From contig NZ_FNXY01000007.1 in the NCBI RefSeq assembly GCF_900108855.1, positions 124,001 to 188,000 on the forward strand: DNA of 64,000 nt, given 5' to 3'. This document shows positions 18,170 to 25,678 of this stretch, piece after piece. Both the position numbers and the translations under genes were made by a program. The notes under the pieces were generated by a model. It was not told the origin of the DNA and ran no database searches. It saw nothing but the letters and a program-made list of their open reading frames with translations. This stretch comes from Dyadobacter koreensis. Lineage in GTDB: Bacteria > Bacteroidota > Bacteroidia > Cytophagales > Spirosomataceae. Each line of letters starts with the position of its first letter. The first letter of the stretch is position 1.

Positions 18170-18976
18170 ATGAAGTTTTTTCTCTCCTGCTTAGCCACTA
18201 CTCTAATATTGTTAATTGCGATCGCATGCAAAAAACACAAGGATCCAAATCCCCAATTTGCGGATATAACGGCCACTCCCTGCAAGTTGGCATCGTATCG
18301 AGACAACTATTACACCGTTGAATATACCGATAATGGTCAAATTTCGAAGATATTTGAGAATTACCGTGACTACGTTGATCCGTCCATTATGAGGACAAAG
18401 TTGCACCTGCGATTTCAGTATGAGAATGGATTTTTGAAACGGACATTAACTGATCGTCCGCATGCTGTGGATACTTCCAGCGCTGAAGCCTATACGTTAC
18501 GAAAGTTTGAGTACGGTCCTCATGGAATCGAAAGAGTGGACACTTACGACTACGGTCTTCAATACCGTTATGATTTTAAATATGATGGTTCGAATAGGCC
18601 AACTTCAATGACCATGTATGTGAATTTTGACAATACGCATACTCGTGAGGATTTAAAGCAAACCGCTACATATCAATACGACTACGATGAAAACGGTAAC
18701 ATCGTGAAGGAGTACTGTCAGCAACTTCACACTCCCAACAACTACATCGTAAATTATCGGTATGACAATGCCCCTAATTCTATAAAACTGTTTGAAAGCT
18801 TTTATTTCCTGAGCAGCAGCGCAGCTCCCGTTTTCTCCAAAAACAATATTATAGAAAGTCAAATAGTAGACAATGATACCGAGCGCGAGAAATATAATGA
18901 CACCCAGTTTGATAGTCAGAACAAGCTCATAATTAAATACCGAGCTTTCGACGGGATTGTATGGGATTGCAAATAG
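18170..18976 (+). CDS. Lipoprotein with YD-like repeats, hypothetical
   Basis: A 268-residue envelope lipoprotein of unknown function. The frame is open from 18062, but the ATG at 18170 starts a proper signal peptide with lipobox A-I-A-C (Cys about residue 20). The body has short beta-rich repeats of the form Y-x-Y-D-x-x-G-x, such as Y-T-V-E-Y-T-D-N-G-Q-I, F-K-Y-D-G-S-N-R-P and Y-D-Y-D-E-N-G-N-I-V, which resemble YD/RHS-type or DUF4595-like repeats (inference). It is AT-rich compared with the flanking chromosome and sits in the island. Confidence 0.75.
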   Translation: MKFFLSCLATTLILLIAIACKKHKDPNPQFADITATPCKLASYRDNYYTVEYTDNGQISKIFENYRDYVDPSIMRTKLHLRFQYENGFLKRTLTDRPHAVDTSSAEAYTLRKFEYGPHGIERVDTYDYGLQYRYDFKYDGSNRPTSMTMYVNFDNTHTREDLKQTATYQYDYDENGNIVKEYCQQLHTPNNYIVNYRYDNAPNSIKLFESFYFLSSSAAPVFSKNNIIESQIVDNDTEREKYNDTQFDSQNKLIIKYRAFDGIVWDCK

Positions 18977-19280
18977 CGCTTACCAAGCTGATTGCTATAT
19001 TCAATCGCAATTTCAATGGTTTCGCGTTTTCAATGCAAATCCTTACCAAACACTATCAAACTACTGGTCGATATACAATATCAATCCACAACAGTTATTT
19101 TCTTGCTGGCGTAGCTGCTATTCGCATATTTAACTCATACAGGTACCATCAACATATCAGCCCATTGGCGTCGATATTCACCATTGGATACCTTTTACCA
19201 AATGCTACTCCATCGACCGATGCAAAATATTGATTATCAACAGCCTACAACGATCAAATACTCATATTACAAAATAAGCT
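18977..19280. other. Intergenic stretch with no gene seen
   Basis: AT-rich sequence. A 90-codon open frame at 18961-19233 has a composition unlike a real protein and overlaps the lipoprotein end. I see no terminator or promoter worth calling. Confidence 0.5.
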
Positions 19281-19616
19281 ATGCAAGAAAAACTATTTTC
19301 AAAACAGGACATCGAAAAAATAATCAAAGAGGCTACTACTCGTGAAAAACGATACCTTGATACTATTGTAATTGACGGTAAAGCTACAGACACTTCTATT
19401 CATACCATTTCACCTATTAAACGTGTGATCTTCGCCGAAGGAAATGAGCACACTGGATATAAGCATATACGAGAGCGACATAGCCGACATGTTTACAAAA
19501 ACTACTGGATCACTGCTGAGAATGGAGTAATAAAGTTGGATCGGCCCAGCAAATTTCATCCTGATATAACTCCGGTATTTTACACATGTGTAGCGGATGC
19601 AATTTTTCAGTCTTGA
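19281..19616 (+). CDS. Small HIRERH-motif protein, candidate nuclease toxin
   Basis: A 111-residue soluble protein. The N-terminal third is a charged helix (E-K-I-I-K-E-A). The core S-P-I-K-R-V-I-F-A-E-G-N-E-H-T-G-Y-K leads into H-I-R-E-R-H (62-67). A G-x-x-H-I-x-x-R-H motif is known from phage and polymorphic-toxin RNases of the Barnase/EndoU/ColicinE5-RelE-like (PBECR) group. That assignment is inferred from this motif only. The gene overlaps the next one by 20 bases in another frame, as toxin-antitoxin or toxin-immunity pairs often do. Confidence 0.55.
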   Translation: MQEKLFSKQDIEKIIKEATTREKRYLDTIVIDGKATDTSIHTISPIKRVIFAEGNEHTGYKHIRERHSRHVYKNYWITAENGVIKLDRPSKFHPDITPVFYTCVADAIFQS

Positions 19617-20136
19617 AAATAAAGATGTAATTAAAAACCATCGCCCTGAGCTTTTCGACAAATATACTGGACTGTACACACATGAAGATAATCCTCCGGA
19701 GAAACTTCATTTGCTCACCTATAAGGATACTAGAATTGTGCATACAATGTTTCCTGATAAGAAAAAGCACAATTTAAAAGCAGTCGCAAAGTTCGGAAAA
19801 GGGCACGTGAAATCCACTAGACTATTTCCTGAAAATCATGCCGATTTAATTGTTCCCTACCAAGACCAAAATGGAGGAATCCGTTATACGATTCTAATCC
19901 GTAAATACTATCAGGAGCAGATGGAACGGGTTTTCATACAAGAGCATGATGAAAATGGAGAAGCTGAATACTTGATTTTATTGGGCGAACGGAAAATCAG
20001 TGACTTTGATTCTTTCGACCATAATAGGATGTCTGATTTTCAGCATCGTGATTTGATCGATTATGAACGCATCATTAACCAGCTAGCCGAAGGTGTAGAA
20101 AGCATTCAAATCGATCCATCAATATTCAGGTGGTGA
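19597..20136 (+). CDS. Hypothetical partner of HIRERH protein
   Basis: A 179-residue soluble protein that I do not recognise. It is rich in charged and aromatic residues, with L-L-T-Y-K-D-T-R-I-V-H (about 41-51), F-G-K-G-H-V-K-S-T-R-L-F and A-D-L-I-V-P-Y-Q-D. No signal peptide or membrane segment is present. An in-frame TAG just before the ATG shows it is a separate gene rather than a continuation of the first by the same frame. Immunity protein or antitoxin is the natural guess from the overlap. An old frameshift of one longer protein is less likely. Confidence 0.5.
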   Translation: MQFFSLENKDVIKNHRPELFDKYTGLYTHEDNPPEKLHLLTYKDTRIVHTMFPDKKKHNLKAVAKFGKGHVKSTRLFPENHADLIVPYQDQNGGIRYTILIRKYYQEQMERVFIQEHDENGEAEYLILLGERKISDFDSFDHNRMSDFQHRDLIDYERIINQLAEGVESIQIDPSIFRW

Positions 20137-20336
20137 TTTAGTTATTCAGGCTATTAAATTCATAGGAAAAAGACGGGGAATGTGGTTCGAGGTGCCATAC
20201 AAAATCCTCCTTGGCAATATCACCATTCGTTCACACATTATGAAAGTCTCATAAACTTAGTTTCTTGATATAGCAGTTATTTATAGCATTCTCAGAAAAA
20301 CGACCGTTTCGAAAGAATTTTTCGCTCGACAACTGG

Positions 20337-20777
20337 TTATCTAAATTCAATTGGTTGATAGTATCTCACACTTACAGTCTTTCCAGATTGCACCGCTGGA
20401 ATCCACTTCGGCATTGCTTTCACAACTCTAAGGGCTTCTTTATCATACGCGCTATGCAAACCTTTGACCAATGAAATGTCTCGGAGGCTCCCATCTACAC
20501 TAACCACCAATGACACAAACACCTTTCCATTGATTTTTTTGGTGTTGTTAGGAGTGGCCAGATTTTGAGACAAGAACTTTTTCAAAGCCGCTACCCCTCC
20601 CGGAAATTCTGGTTGCTGTTCTATAATTAAGACACATTCGACTGTTTCATTTCTTAGTTTATAAACTTCTAATTCTCTCTGTACAGTCTGGCCAAAGACC
20701 AAATCGTTGATTACAAAAAAAATCATCATTAAACAGAAGTTGACGAATATGTAGCGACCGTCTTTTATCTTCTTCAT
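20337..20777 (-). CDS. TonB C-terminal-domain protein
   Basis: A 146-residue exported protein. A hydrophobic N-terminus (about 10-29, ending V-F-G-Q) is a signal peptide or anchor. The TonB C-terminal domain follows (about 55-146), with P-E-F-P-G-G-V-A-A-L-K-K-F-L near the start, G-K-V-F-V-S-L-V-V in the middle and P-K-W-I-P-A-V-Q-S-G-K near the end, the usual Bacteroidetes form. It lacks the long proline linker of a true TonB, so energy transduction to an outer-membrane receptor is uncertain. It stands alone on the minus strand. Confidence 0.85.
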   Translation of the reverse strand: MKKIKDGRYIFVNFCLMMIFFVINDLVFGQTVQRELEVYKLRNETVECVLIIEQQPEFPGGVAALKKFLSQNLATPNNTKKINGKVFVSLVVSVDGSLRDISLVKGLHSAYDKEALRVVKAMPKWIPAVQSGKTVSVRYYQPIEFR

Positions 20778-21185
20778 TATAGAGTGGGGATTAATGGTTA
20801 CTAAACTAATGTCCGATTAGTTATACCAACACGGACTTCGCAAAATACCAAAAATTGCATATATAAACAAATTGTATATAAGAGCACTTTTGATTGGAAA
20901 ATCCACGAGATGTGATTATTCCCAAGAATCCCTAGCCAATGAGACAGATCTAAATTCATGGCTGCTGATCTGATCTCAGATATACCACCGTTTTCTGGAA
21001 TTTTGGTAAAAACTTAGAATCGCTGATTTGCAGTTTCAAACAAGAATCCATAACGATTTCACAGTATCAAGGTCAACTTCTCCGAAACTAAAATGACAAT
21101 CAGAATAAAGACCATTTCAAATCAGCCTTTTGTAAAACAACCCAGCCGCACGTTTAGCAGTCAGTGCAAACGAAAGTTACAAAGT
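20778..21185. other. Intergenic stretch with no gene seen
   Basis: AT-rich sequence between the TonB-domain gene and the folded region before ardA. It should hold the promoter of the TonB-domain gene. I could not find a clean TTTG-N19-TAnnTTTG pair. Confidence 0.4.
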
Positions 21186-21292
21186 AAAAAATGACGGCTT
21201 CAAGTCCATCCTTCTATTTACCGCGGTAGTCACCGCTCCTTAAACCGCAGGCTGAACTTGCAGCCAGGGGGACGAAAACCCCGTCATTTTTT
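21186..21292 (+). ncRNA. Candidate structured RNA upstream of ardA
   Basis: A perfect 12-bp closing stem pairs 21186-21197 with 21281-21292 and ends in a T run. Inside are a 5-bp hairpin (21223-21227 with 21232-21236) and another 5-bp hairpin (21250-21254 with 21261-21265). The base run 21267-21270 can pair with 21279-21282 as an alternative to the closing stem. The block 21244-21248 repeats ACCGC and can compete with the first hairpin. A weaker foldable segment follows at 21298-21344. It may be an independent small RNA or a leader controlling ardA. Confidence 0.5.
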
Positions 21293-21359
21293 CTTTGAGT
21301 GGCAGGCAGCGATTGCCCTGAGCACCAAGCCGGGCTTAACCACTTAAAGCCTTTCGATT

Positions 21360-21914
21360 ATGAAACTTTCAGAAAACACGCCAAGAATCCACGTTGGTAC
21401 TTATGGAATGTACAACAATGGATCCCTATATGGTAAATGGTTCGACCTTTCAGACTACTCCGACGCAGAAGAGTTCATCAAAGACTGCTATGAATACCAC
21501 AGAAACGAATTCCTTCCCGAGCTTATGTTTCAGGACTGGGAGAATATCCCGGATTCGCTGATCAGTGAGTCAAGTCTTCATGAAAACGCATTCAAATATT
21601 TTGAAGCCATTTCTGAAATGGATGACGATAATGCTGAAGCTTTTCAGATCTACTGTACACAGATTGTCAACTGGCCATACAATGGAAATGATCTTTCCGA
21701 AACACTGGAAGGCTTTCAAGAATCTTATCAGGGATATTTCGGCAAAAGAAATGATCCGAAAACAGATTTTGCTTACCAATATCTAGAAGACACAGGACTT
21801 CTTTCTGGAGCTCCTGAAATCCTTGAAAGATACTTCGACTATGAAGCATACGGAAGAGATTTGTTTTTGGAAGGATACTCAGAATATGAAGGATATGTTT
21901 TTATAGATCAATAA
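21360..21914 (+). CDS. ardA: ArdA antirestriction protein
   Basis: ArdA proteins mimic DNA and block type I restriction enzymes. They are carried by conjugative and integrative elements. The 184-residue protein is very acidic, as expected, with the family start P-R-I-H-V-G-T-Y-G-M-Y-N-N-G-S-L, then G-K-W-F-D-L-S-D-Y, P-E-L-M-F-Q-D-W-E-N-I-P and a Tyr/Glu-rich C-terminus. The length is normal. It marks the island as a mobile element, now without any conjugation gene in view. A terminator hairpin lies 9 bases after the stop. Confidence 0.93.
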   Translation: MKLSENTPRIHVGTYGMYNNGSLYGKWFDLSDYSDAEEFIKDCYEYHRNEFLPELMFQDWENIPDSLISESSLHENAFKYFEAISEMDDDNAEAFQIYCTQIVNWPYNGNDLSETLEGFQESYQGYFGKRNDPKTDFAYQYLEDTGLLSGAPEILERYFDYEAYGRDLFLEGYSEYEGYVFIDQ

Positions 21915-21923
21915 ACGATTTAT

Positions 21924-21962
21924 GAGCCGCTTATTGGTCAGCGGCTCTTCATTGTTCCTTCT
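21924..21962 (+). terminator. Terminator after ardA
   Basis: An 8-bp stem (21924-21931 with 21940-21947) with an 8-base loop is followed by T-rich sequence. A second 7-bp hairpin lies at 21982-21998. Confidence 0.75.
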
Positions 21963-22108
21963 TTTTCTTCTGAAAAGAACGTTAGGAAGCTTTCCTAAAA
22001 AACACTTTTTTACTTTTAGCGGGTTAAATATCTTCTGGCCAAGTGTGAGCTGTAACTTACCTCGCCTGAAAGCCAGCTTAATCTATTCAATCATTAAACT
22101 GTAAAGAA

Positions 22109-22432
22109 ATGACCACGAAGAGAAAGGAAAGTGAGAAAAGAGATGTCTTGTTCAGAGACCAGCTTATCACAGCAGCCGATCTTGAAAATTTCAAGACCGA
22201 TATGCTCGAAGCAATTCAGAAGATGATTAAAAGTGATCAGGGGCTACCAGCTAAAAAATGGTTGAAATCCAGCGAGGTCAGAAAAATGCTTGATATCTCA
22301 CCAGGGAAATTGCATATGCTGCGGGCAAGTCGAACGCTAGCCTTTATGAGGCTCGGCGGCATAATCTATTATGACCGGGAAGACATCATTAAGATGTTTG
22401 AAAACAATAAGACACCGGTTTCCAAAAATTAA
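22109..22432 (+). CDS. Helix-turn-helix (excisionase-like) protein
   Basis: A 107-residue DNA-binding protein of the HTH_17/MerR-like type common beside Bacteroidetes integrases. The N-terminus is helical and charged. The HTH is at about 50-100: W-L-K-S-S-E-V-R-K-M-L, then I-S-P-G-K-L-H-M-L-R-A-S and the wing Y-Y-D-R-E-D-I-I-K-M-F. Proteins of this kind act as excisionases or regulators of integrative elements. Its site next to the integrase and a repeat cluster supports that role (inference). Confidence 0.85.
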   Translation: MTTKRKESEKRDVLFRDQLITAADLENFKTDMLEAIQKMIKSDQGLPAKKWLKSSEVRKMLDISPGKLHMLRASRTLAFMRLGGIIYYDREDIIKMFENNKTPVSKN

Positions 22433-22440
22433 ATTAACAT

Positions 22441-22644
22441 ATGAAGTTAGCTTTGGCTGGCTTGGGTGCACAGGTGCCTCCCAACCGAAAACATGTTGAG
22501 ATCTATTTTATCCAGGCAGGTCACTGCCAGAAGACCGCTCAACAGTTTTACCAGCACTACTCAGAAAAACGTTGGCTCAATCCTGATGGAAAATTGATTG
22601 CCGATTGGAAACGGTGTGCTTGGCAATGGATTTGGAATAGGTAA
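22441..22644 (+). CDS. Small island protein with H-Y-x-x-x-x-W...W-K...W motif
   Basis: A 67-residue protein, 8 bases after the HTH gene and so probably co-transcribed with it. It carries F-Y-Q-H-Y-S-E-K-R-W (about 36-45) and L-I-A-D-W-K-R-C-A-W-Q-W (about 52-63). This pattern matches the C-terminal end often seen in Bacteroidetes phage and plasmid replication-type proteins (F-x-x-Y-Y...G-W...D-W-K...W). It could be a shortened replication or accessory protein. Function unknown. Confidence 0.6.
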   Translation: MKLALAGLGAQVPPNRKHVEIYFIQAGHCQKTAQQFYQHYSEKRWLNPDGKLIADWKRCAWQWIWNR

Positions 22645-22714
22645 TCAACATTAACCTGTAAGTCAGGCGCAAGAACTGATGCCGGTTATTGATGCTCTTC
22701 CGTCTCTATCTTAA

Positions 22715-22752
22715 AACCCACCGCTGCCGTTTTGGCATCGGTGGGTTCCTTT
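22715..22752. terminator. Bidirectional terminator before integrase stop
   Basis: A 9-bp stem (22715-22723 with 22739-22747) is flanked by T6 on the plus strand and a T run on the minus strand. It lies between the plus-strand small gene and the minus-strand integrase, serving both. Confidence 0.8.
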
Positions 22753-22753
22753 T

Positions 22754-24046
22754 TTAAGCCACCGCTTTGAGCTTACCTGTTTTGGTAAAAAGTTTACTTT
22801 TCACTTTCGCCATATTTTCACTGATCCGGTTTTTTCGGACACGGGCATACCGCTGTGTAGTCCGGATATTTCGGTGGCCCAGCATTCTACCAACATCTTC
22901 CAGCGGTACACCACTGTTCAGCATGATATCTGCAAACGTGTGTCTGGCCAAGTGGGTGTTCAGATCCCTGCGGACTCCACAGATCACGGCCAGTTCTTTA
23001 AGGTATACATTGTAGCGGTAGTTGCTATTCACCGGAATTAACCGGTTGTTGATTTTGCAATACGAATGGTTCTTATACTTGTCGATCAGTTCCTGAATGA
23101 TCGGAAGGATCGGCACCATCTCCGTTACATCTGTTTTACCCCGGTCTTTAATCAGCCACATCTCGCCTGCCCTGCCCACCCGGACAATATTCTCCAGGCT
23201 CAAATTATACATATCTTGGTAGGCAAAGCCGGTAAAACATTGGAAAATAAAAGCGTCCCTGACTTCGGCAATACGGTCAACGGATAGTTCTTTCTGATAA
23301 ATCGCCTCCACTTCGTAAAGTTCCAAGGGCTGAACCTCTTTATTGCCACCCGAGCAGATGAAACCTTCGAGCGGGTTACTGGCGATTACTTTTTTCTTCA
23401 CGCCAATCTTAACAATCTGGCGCGTCCATTTGACCTGCTTTTTGGCCGTAGCTTCCGAAAGTGGATGCTCCTGATGCAACGTCAGATAATCATAAAATTC
23501 GTCAGCAAACATATGATCGATCTCTGAAAAATCTAAATCACGACGGTGGTACCGGTATGAGATGAATCCCTCAACTTTTTTTCGGGTAGATCGCCAGTGC
23601 CTGAGGGTTCCGCTGGAACGGATCCCCTTCTCTGTCTTCTTTTCAAAGGTGGCTATAAATTCATCAAAAGCATGTAGTAGTGTGATGCCTGGTTGGGGGC
23701 TTTGACTTGAAGACTTTTTTTCCTGCATGGCAGGTATACCTAAATAGACATTTTTTAGCATCGCAGGCGTGACCCGTTCGAACTGGGCTTGCAGCATCAT
23801 AAAGTGCCTTTGAAGGTCCGTCTGTGCCTGCATGATCTTTTGATTGATCATTTTCGCTTCCAGTCCTGCGCTCCTGACCTGTTTAGCCTCTCCATCCCAA
23901 AAATCAGGATGAATTTTCTGGCCTAGCGAAATGTCAGTGTCCAGCCCGTCAATGGTAATGCGCAAATAGATCGGAGCTTTTCCGTCTTTGGATGCTTTTC
24001 CCCGATAGAGCCATAGCAGCAGGGATAGGTTTTGTTTGAATTTCAT
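22754..24046 (-). CDS. Tyrosine recombinase (integrase), Bacteroidetes CTn type
   Basis: A site-specific integrase of about 430 residues. The N-terminal arm-binding part (about 1-60), SAM-like core-binding domain (about 120-230) and catalytic domain (245-405) are in order. Catalytic residues are visible as H-x-x-R in H-L-A-R-H (Arg about 368), L-G-H-R and Tyr in Q-R-Y-A (about 400). The first catalytic Arg is replaced by Ala in T-G-F-A-Y-Q-D, as in IntDOT relatives, where Ser is found. The ATG at 24046 is preferred over a GTG at 24055. It faces away from tRNA-Lys, 227 bases off. Confidence 0.93.
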   Translation of the reverse strand: MKFKQNLSLLLWLYRGKASKDGKAPIYLRITIDGLDTDISLGQKIHPDFWDGEAKQVRSAGLEAKMINQKIMQAQTDLQRHFMMLQAQFERVTPAMLKNVYLGIPAMQEKKSSSQSPQPGITLLHAFDEFIATFEKKTEKGIRSSGTLRHWRSTRKKVEGFISYRYHRRDLDFSEIDHMFADEFYDYLTLHQEHPLSEATAKKQVKWTRQIVKIGVKKKVIASNPLEGFICSGGNKEVQPLELYEVEAIYQKELSVDRIAEVRDAFIFQCFTGFAYQDMYNLSLENIVRVGRAGEMWLIKDRGKTDVTEMVPILPIIQELIDKYKNHSYCKINNRLIPVNSNYRYNVYLKELAVICGVRRDLNTHLARHTFADIMLNSGVPLEDVGRMLGHRNIRTTQRYARVRKNRISENMAKVKSKLFTKTGKLKAVA

Positions 24047-24092
24047 TCTCAACACATTTTAAGGTTAGAAATAAATGCTCTGGGAGAACCTT

Positions 24093-24182
24093 AAATCAAA
24101 TCGCCTCAATCAAAAATTCATTCGGTCACCTAATTTACCAAATCCAAATGGTGACCGAATAGGTGACCGAATGGTTTGATTT
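24093..24182. repeat. Three 11-bp repeats, probable integrase arm sites
   Basis: GGTGACCGAAT occurs at 24150-24160 and 24162-24172 as direct repeats 12 bases apart. It occurs inverted at 24120-24130. The outer two copies make a perfect 14-bp inverted repeat (24119-24132 with 24160-24173). A further inverted pair, AAATCAAA/TTTGATTT, flanks them (24093-24100, 24175-24182). The cluster lies between the integrase start and tRNA-Lys, where arm-type sites for integrase or excisionase are expected. Confidence 0.7.
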
Positions 24183-24246
24183 ATCTTGATTCAGAATAAC
24201 CTGCTTTTTTGTTAACTGTGCTGAAAATCAACGCATTTTAAACAAG

Positions 24247-24270
24247 AAAGGCACACTTTCGTGTGCCTTT
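24247..24270 (-). terminator. Terminator of tRNA operon
   Basis: A perfect 10-bp stem (24247-24256 with 24261-24270) with a 4-base loop lies directly after the 3' end of tRNA-Lys on the minus strand. Confidence 0.85.
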
Positions 24271-24272
24271 TG

Positions 24273-24345
24273 TGATCCCGCTGGGATTCGAACCCAGGAC
24301 CCATACATTAAAAGTGTATTGCTCTACCAGCTGAGCTACGGAATC
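24273..24345 (-). tRNA. tRNA-Lys (anticodon TTT)
   Basis: A 73-base cloverleaf without encoded CCA. The acceptor stem GATTCCG pairs with CGGGATC with one G-T pair. The D arm is GCTCAGCTGGTAGAGC. The anticodon arm ATACA-CTTTTAA-TGTAT gives anticodon TTT. The T arm is CTGGGTTCGAATCCCAG. The 3' end faces the integrase, so it is the likely integration site of the island. Confidence 0.97.
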
Positions 24346-24368
24346 TTTTATGGTATATTGTAAAATCG

Positions 24369-24452
24369 TGTCCAAGAGGAGAGTCGAACTCCCATACCCA
24401 AACGGGCACTACCCCCTCAAAGTAGCGTGTCTACCAATTCCACCACCTGGAC
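24369..24452 (-). tRNA. tRNA-Leu (anticodon GAG)
   Basis: An 84-base class II tRNA with a long variable arm. The acceptor stem GTCCAGG pairs with CTTGGAC. The anticodon loop TTGAGGG gives GAG. The T arm is GGGAGTTCGACTCTCC. It lies 23 bases upstream of tRNA-Lys on the same strand and probably shares its transcript. Confidence 0.97.
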
Positions 24453-24823
24453 ATACTGAGGAAATTCTGTAAGTTGGATTTAAACATCTAGTGCAAGCAA
24501 AAGCTATTTTATCTCCGAACTACTCTTAATTAATTACAATTCTAATTTTTTAAGAGCTTAAATTTCGTTTCACGTTATTACCGTGTCGCTCAATTGTGAT
24601 GCAAAAGTATACATTTAGTTTTATGTTCCAAATCAATTGACAAAGTAATTTTATAAAAAATATTGAGTATCTCCCTAAACTACTAAATTTGAGAAACTTG
24701 ACGAATAATAATATTTTTAAAATAATTCTGTGTATCCTGCCTGAAAGAAAAAGCTGTCTTTTTATCGCTCCTGGTTTTGCGACAGTTACAAGATTGATAT
24801 ATAAGAAAATTTATAATTTGCGA
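24453..24823. other. Intergenic region upstream of tRNA genes
   Basis: AT-rich sequence holding the tRNA promoter (24602-24632, minus strand). No gene is seen. It also carries the 3' flank of the cupin gene, without a clear terminator. Confidence 0.5.
24602..24632 (-). promoter_or_regulatory. Bacteroidetes-type promoter for the tRNA operon
   Basis: On the minus strand TTTG (24632-24629) and TACTTTTG (24609-24602) are separated by exactly 19 bases, an ideal match to TTTG-N19-TAnnTTTG. It lies about 150 bases before tRNA-Leu. Confidence 0.75.
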
Positions 24824-25159
24824 TTATTCCATTTCCAGTTTTACAAAATCTTCCCTCACCGGCGTAAAACAATCAATTACTTTACAAGTTGTGCGAGCTG
24901 TTGCCGAATGCGGTGCCCAGGATGGGATGAATGCAGTCATCCCTGCGGTCAATAACTGGCTATCTCCGTTGATGGTGAATTCCAACTCTCCTTCGAGTAC
25001 GTGACACCACTGCTCATGGATATGACTGTGCTCCGGGAGGACGGTTCCGGATTCAATAGTAAAATGCCCAAAAGTTGAATGCTCGGAATGCGCGAGCGTG
25101 CCGGAGATACCGTCCCAGATTTTTACTATCTTCCCGGTATTAAAATTTACAAATGGCAT
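24824..25159 (-). CDS. Cupin-domain protein
   Basis: A 111-residue single-domain cupin. The metal site is complete: H-S-H-x4-W-C-H (H44, H46 with E49 nearby in P-E-H-S-H-I-H-E-Q) in motif 1 and P-S-W-A-P-H-S in motif 2. G-T-V-L-P-E-H-S-H and V-L-E-G-E-L-E-F are the standard strands. It may be a small dioxygenase, isomerase or sugar-binding protein; the sequence does not decide. It is a single-gene unit on the minus strand. Confidence 0.88.
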   Translation of the reverse strand: MPFVNFNTGKIVKIWDGISGTLAHSEHSTFGHFTIESGTVLPEHSHIHEQWCHVLEGELEFTINGDSQLLTAGMTAFIPSWAPHSATARTTCKVIDCFTPVREDFVKLEME

Positions 25160-25274
25160 CTTGACTGGTTATATTAATGACAGTAAATCGTAAATATAAG
25201 AAAGACGCGGGTATCTGCTGACAAAAATTAAAACATCGAAAACTTAAAGGAGTTTCTTTCACGCAAAATAGAAT

Positions 25275-25310
25275 AAACACCCCTAACAGGCGTCGGGGGT
25301 GTTTAGGATA
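25275..25310 (-). terminator. Terminator after the gene at 25349
   Basis: A 9-bp stem (25275-25283 with 25296-25304) is followed on the minus strand by TTTATTCTATTTT. It separates the hypothetical gene from the cupin gene. Confidence 0.75.
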
Positions 25311-25348
25311 CTACTATCCACAAATTTGGTATATATACTCAAAAAATC

Positions 25349-25678
25349 TTATTCAAATTCCTGCATAACTTTGTCCCGGAGACTGATGATTCGCATCGCC
25401 AAAGCGATACATTCCTCAGAGGACATTTGTTCTATTGTGTTCAACACTGCGTTTGAAACTATTCTTCCACTCTCGTCCAATTTAGGCCCCTTATGTTTTA
25501 TCACTTCAATAATACTTTGCCATTCCGGACTCAGCGCATCGGAAAAATACTTTGGCGGTATGATGTTGAAGTAACCTGCTTGGGATTTTAGATATTCCTT
25601 TGACAACAATATGTTCGTCGTCAGGTTAGCAACGAGCTTGGACAGCTCGATATGAACGAAGATGTTTGACTTATTCAC
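25349..25678 (-). CDS. Hypothetical protein, GTG start
   Basis: A 109-residue soluble protein that I do not recognise. It is mostly helical: L-S-K-L-V-A-N-L-T-T-N-I-L (about 13-25), F-S-D-A-L-S-P-E-W-Q-S-I-I-E-V-I, and a C-terminal helix ending M-Q-E-F-E. The start is GTG at 25678, with no early ATG in frame. The following terminator and normal amino-acid composition support a real gene. Confidence 0.55.
   Translation of the reverse strand: MNKSNIFVHIELSKLVANLTTNILLSKEYLKSQAGYFNIIPPKYFSDALSPEWQSIIEVIKHKGPKLDESGRIVSNAVLNTIEQMSSEECIALAMRIISLRDKVMQEFE

Noticed and set aside
18961..19233. 90-codon frame after the lipoprotein
   Set aside because: It starts inside the lipoprotein gene and its composition looks random.
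19281..20136. Programmed frameshift joining the two overlapping genes
   Set aside because: The second frame has a stop codon just before its ATG and no slippery site is visible, so two separate genes are simpler.
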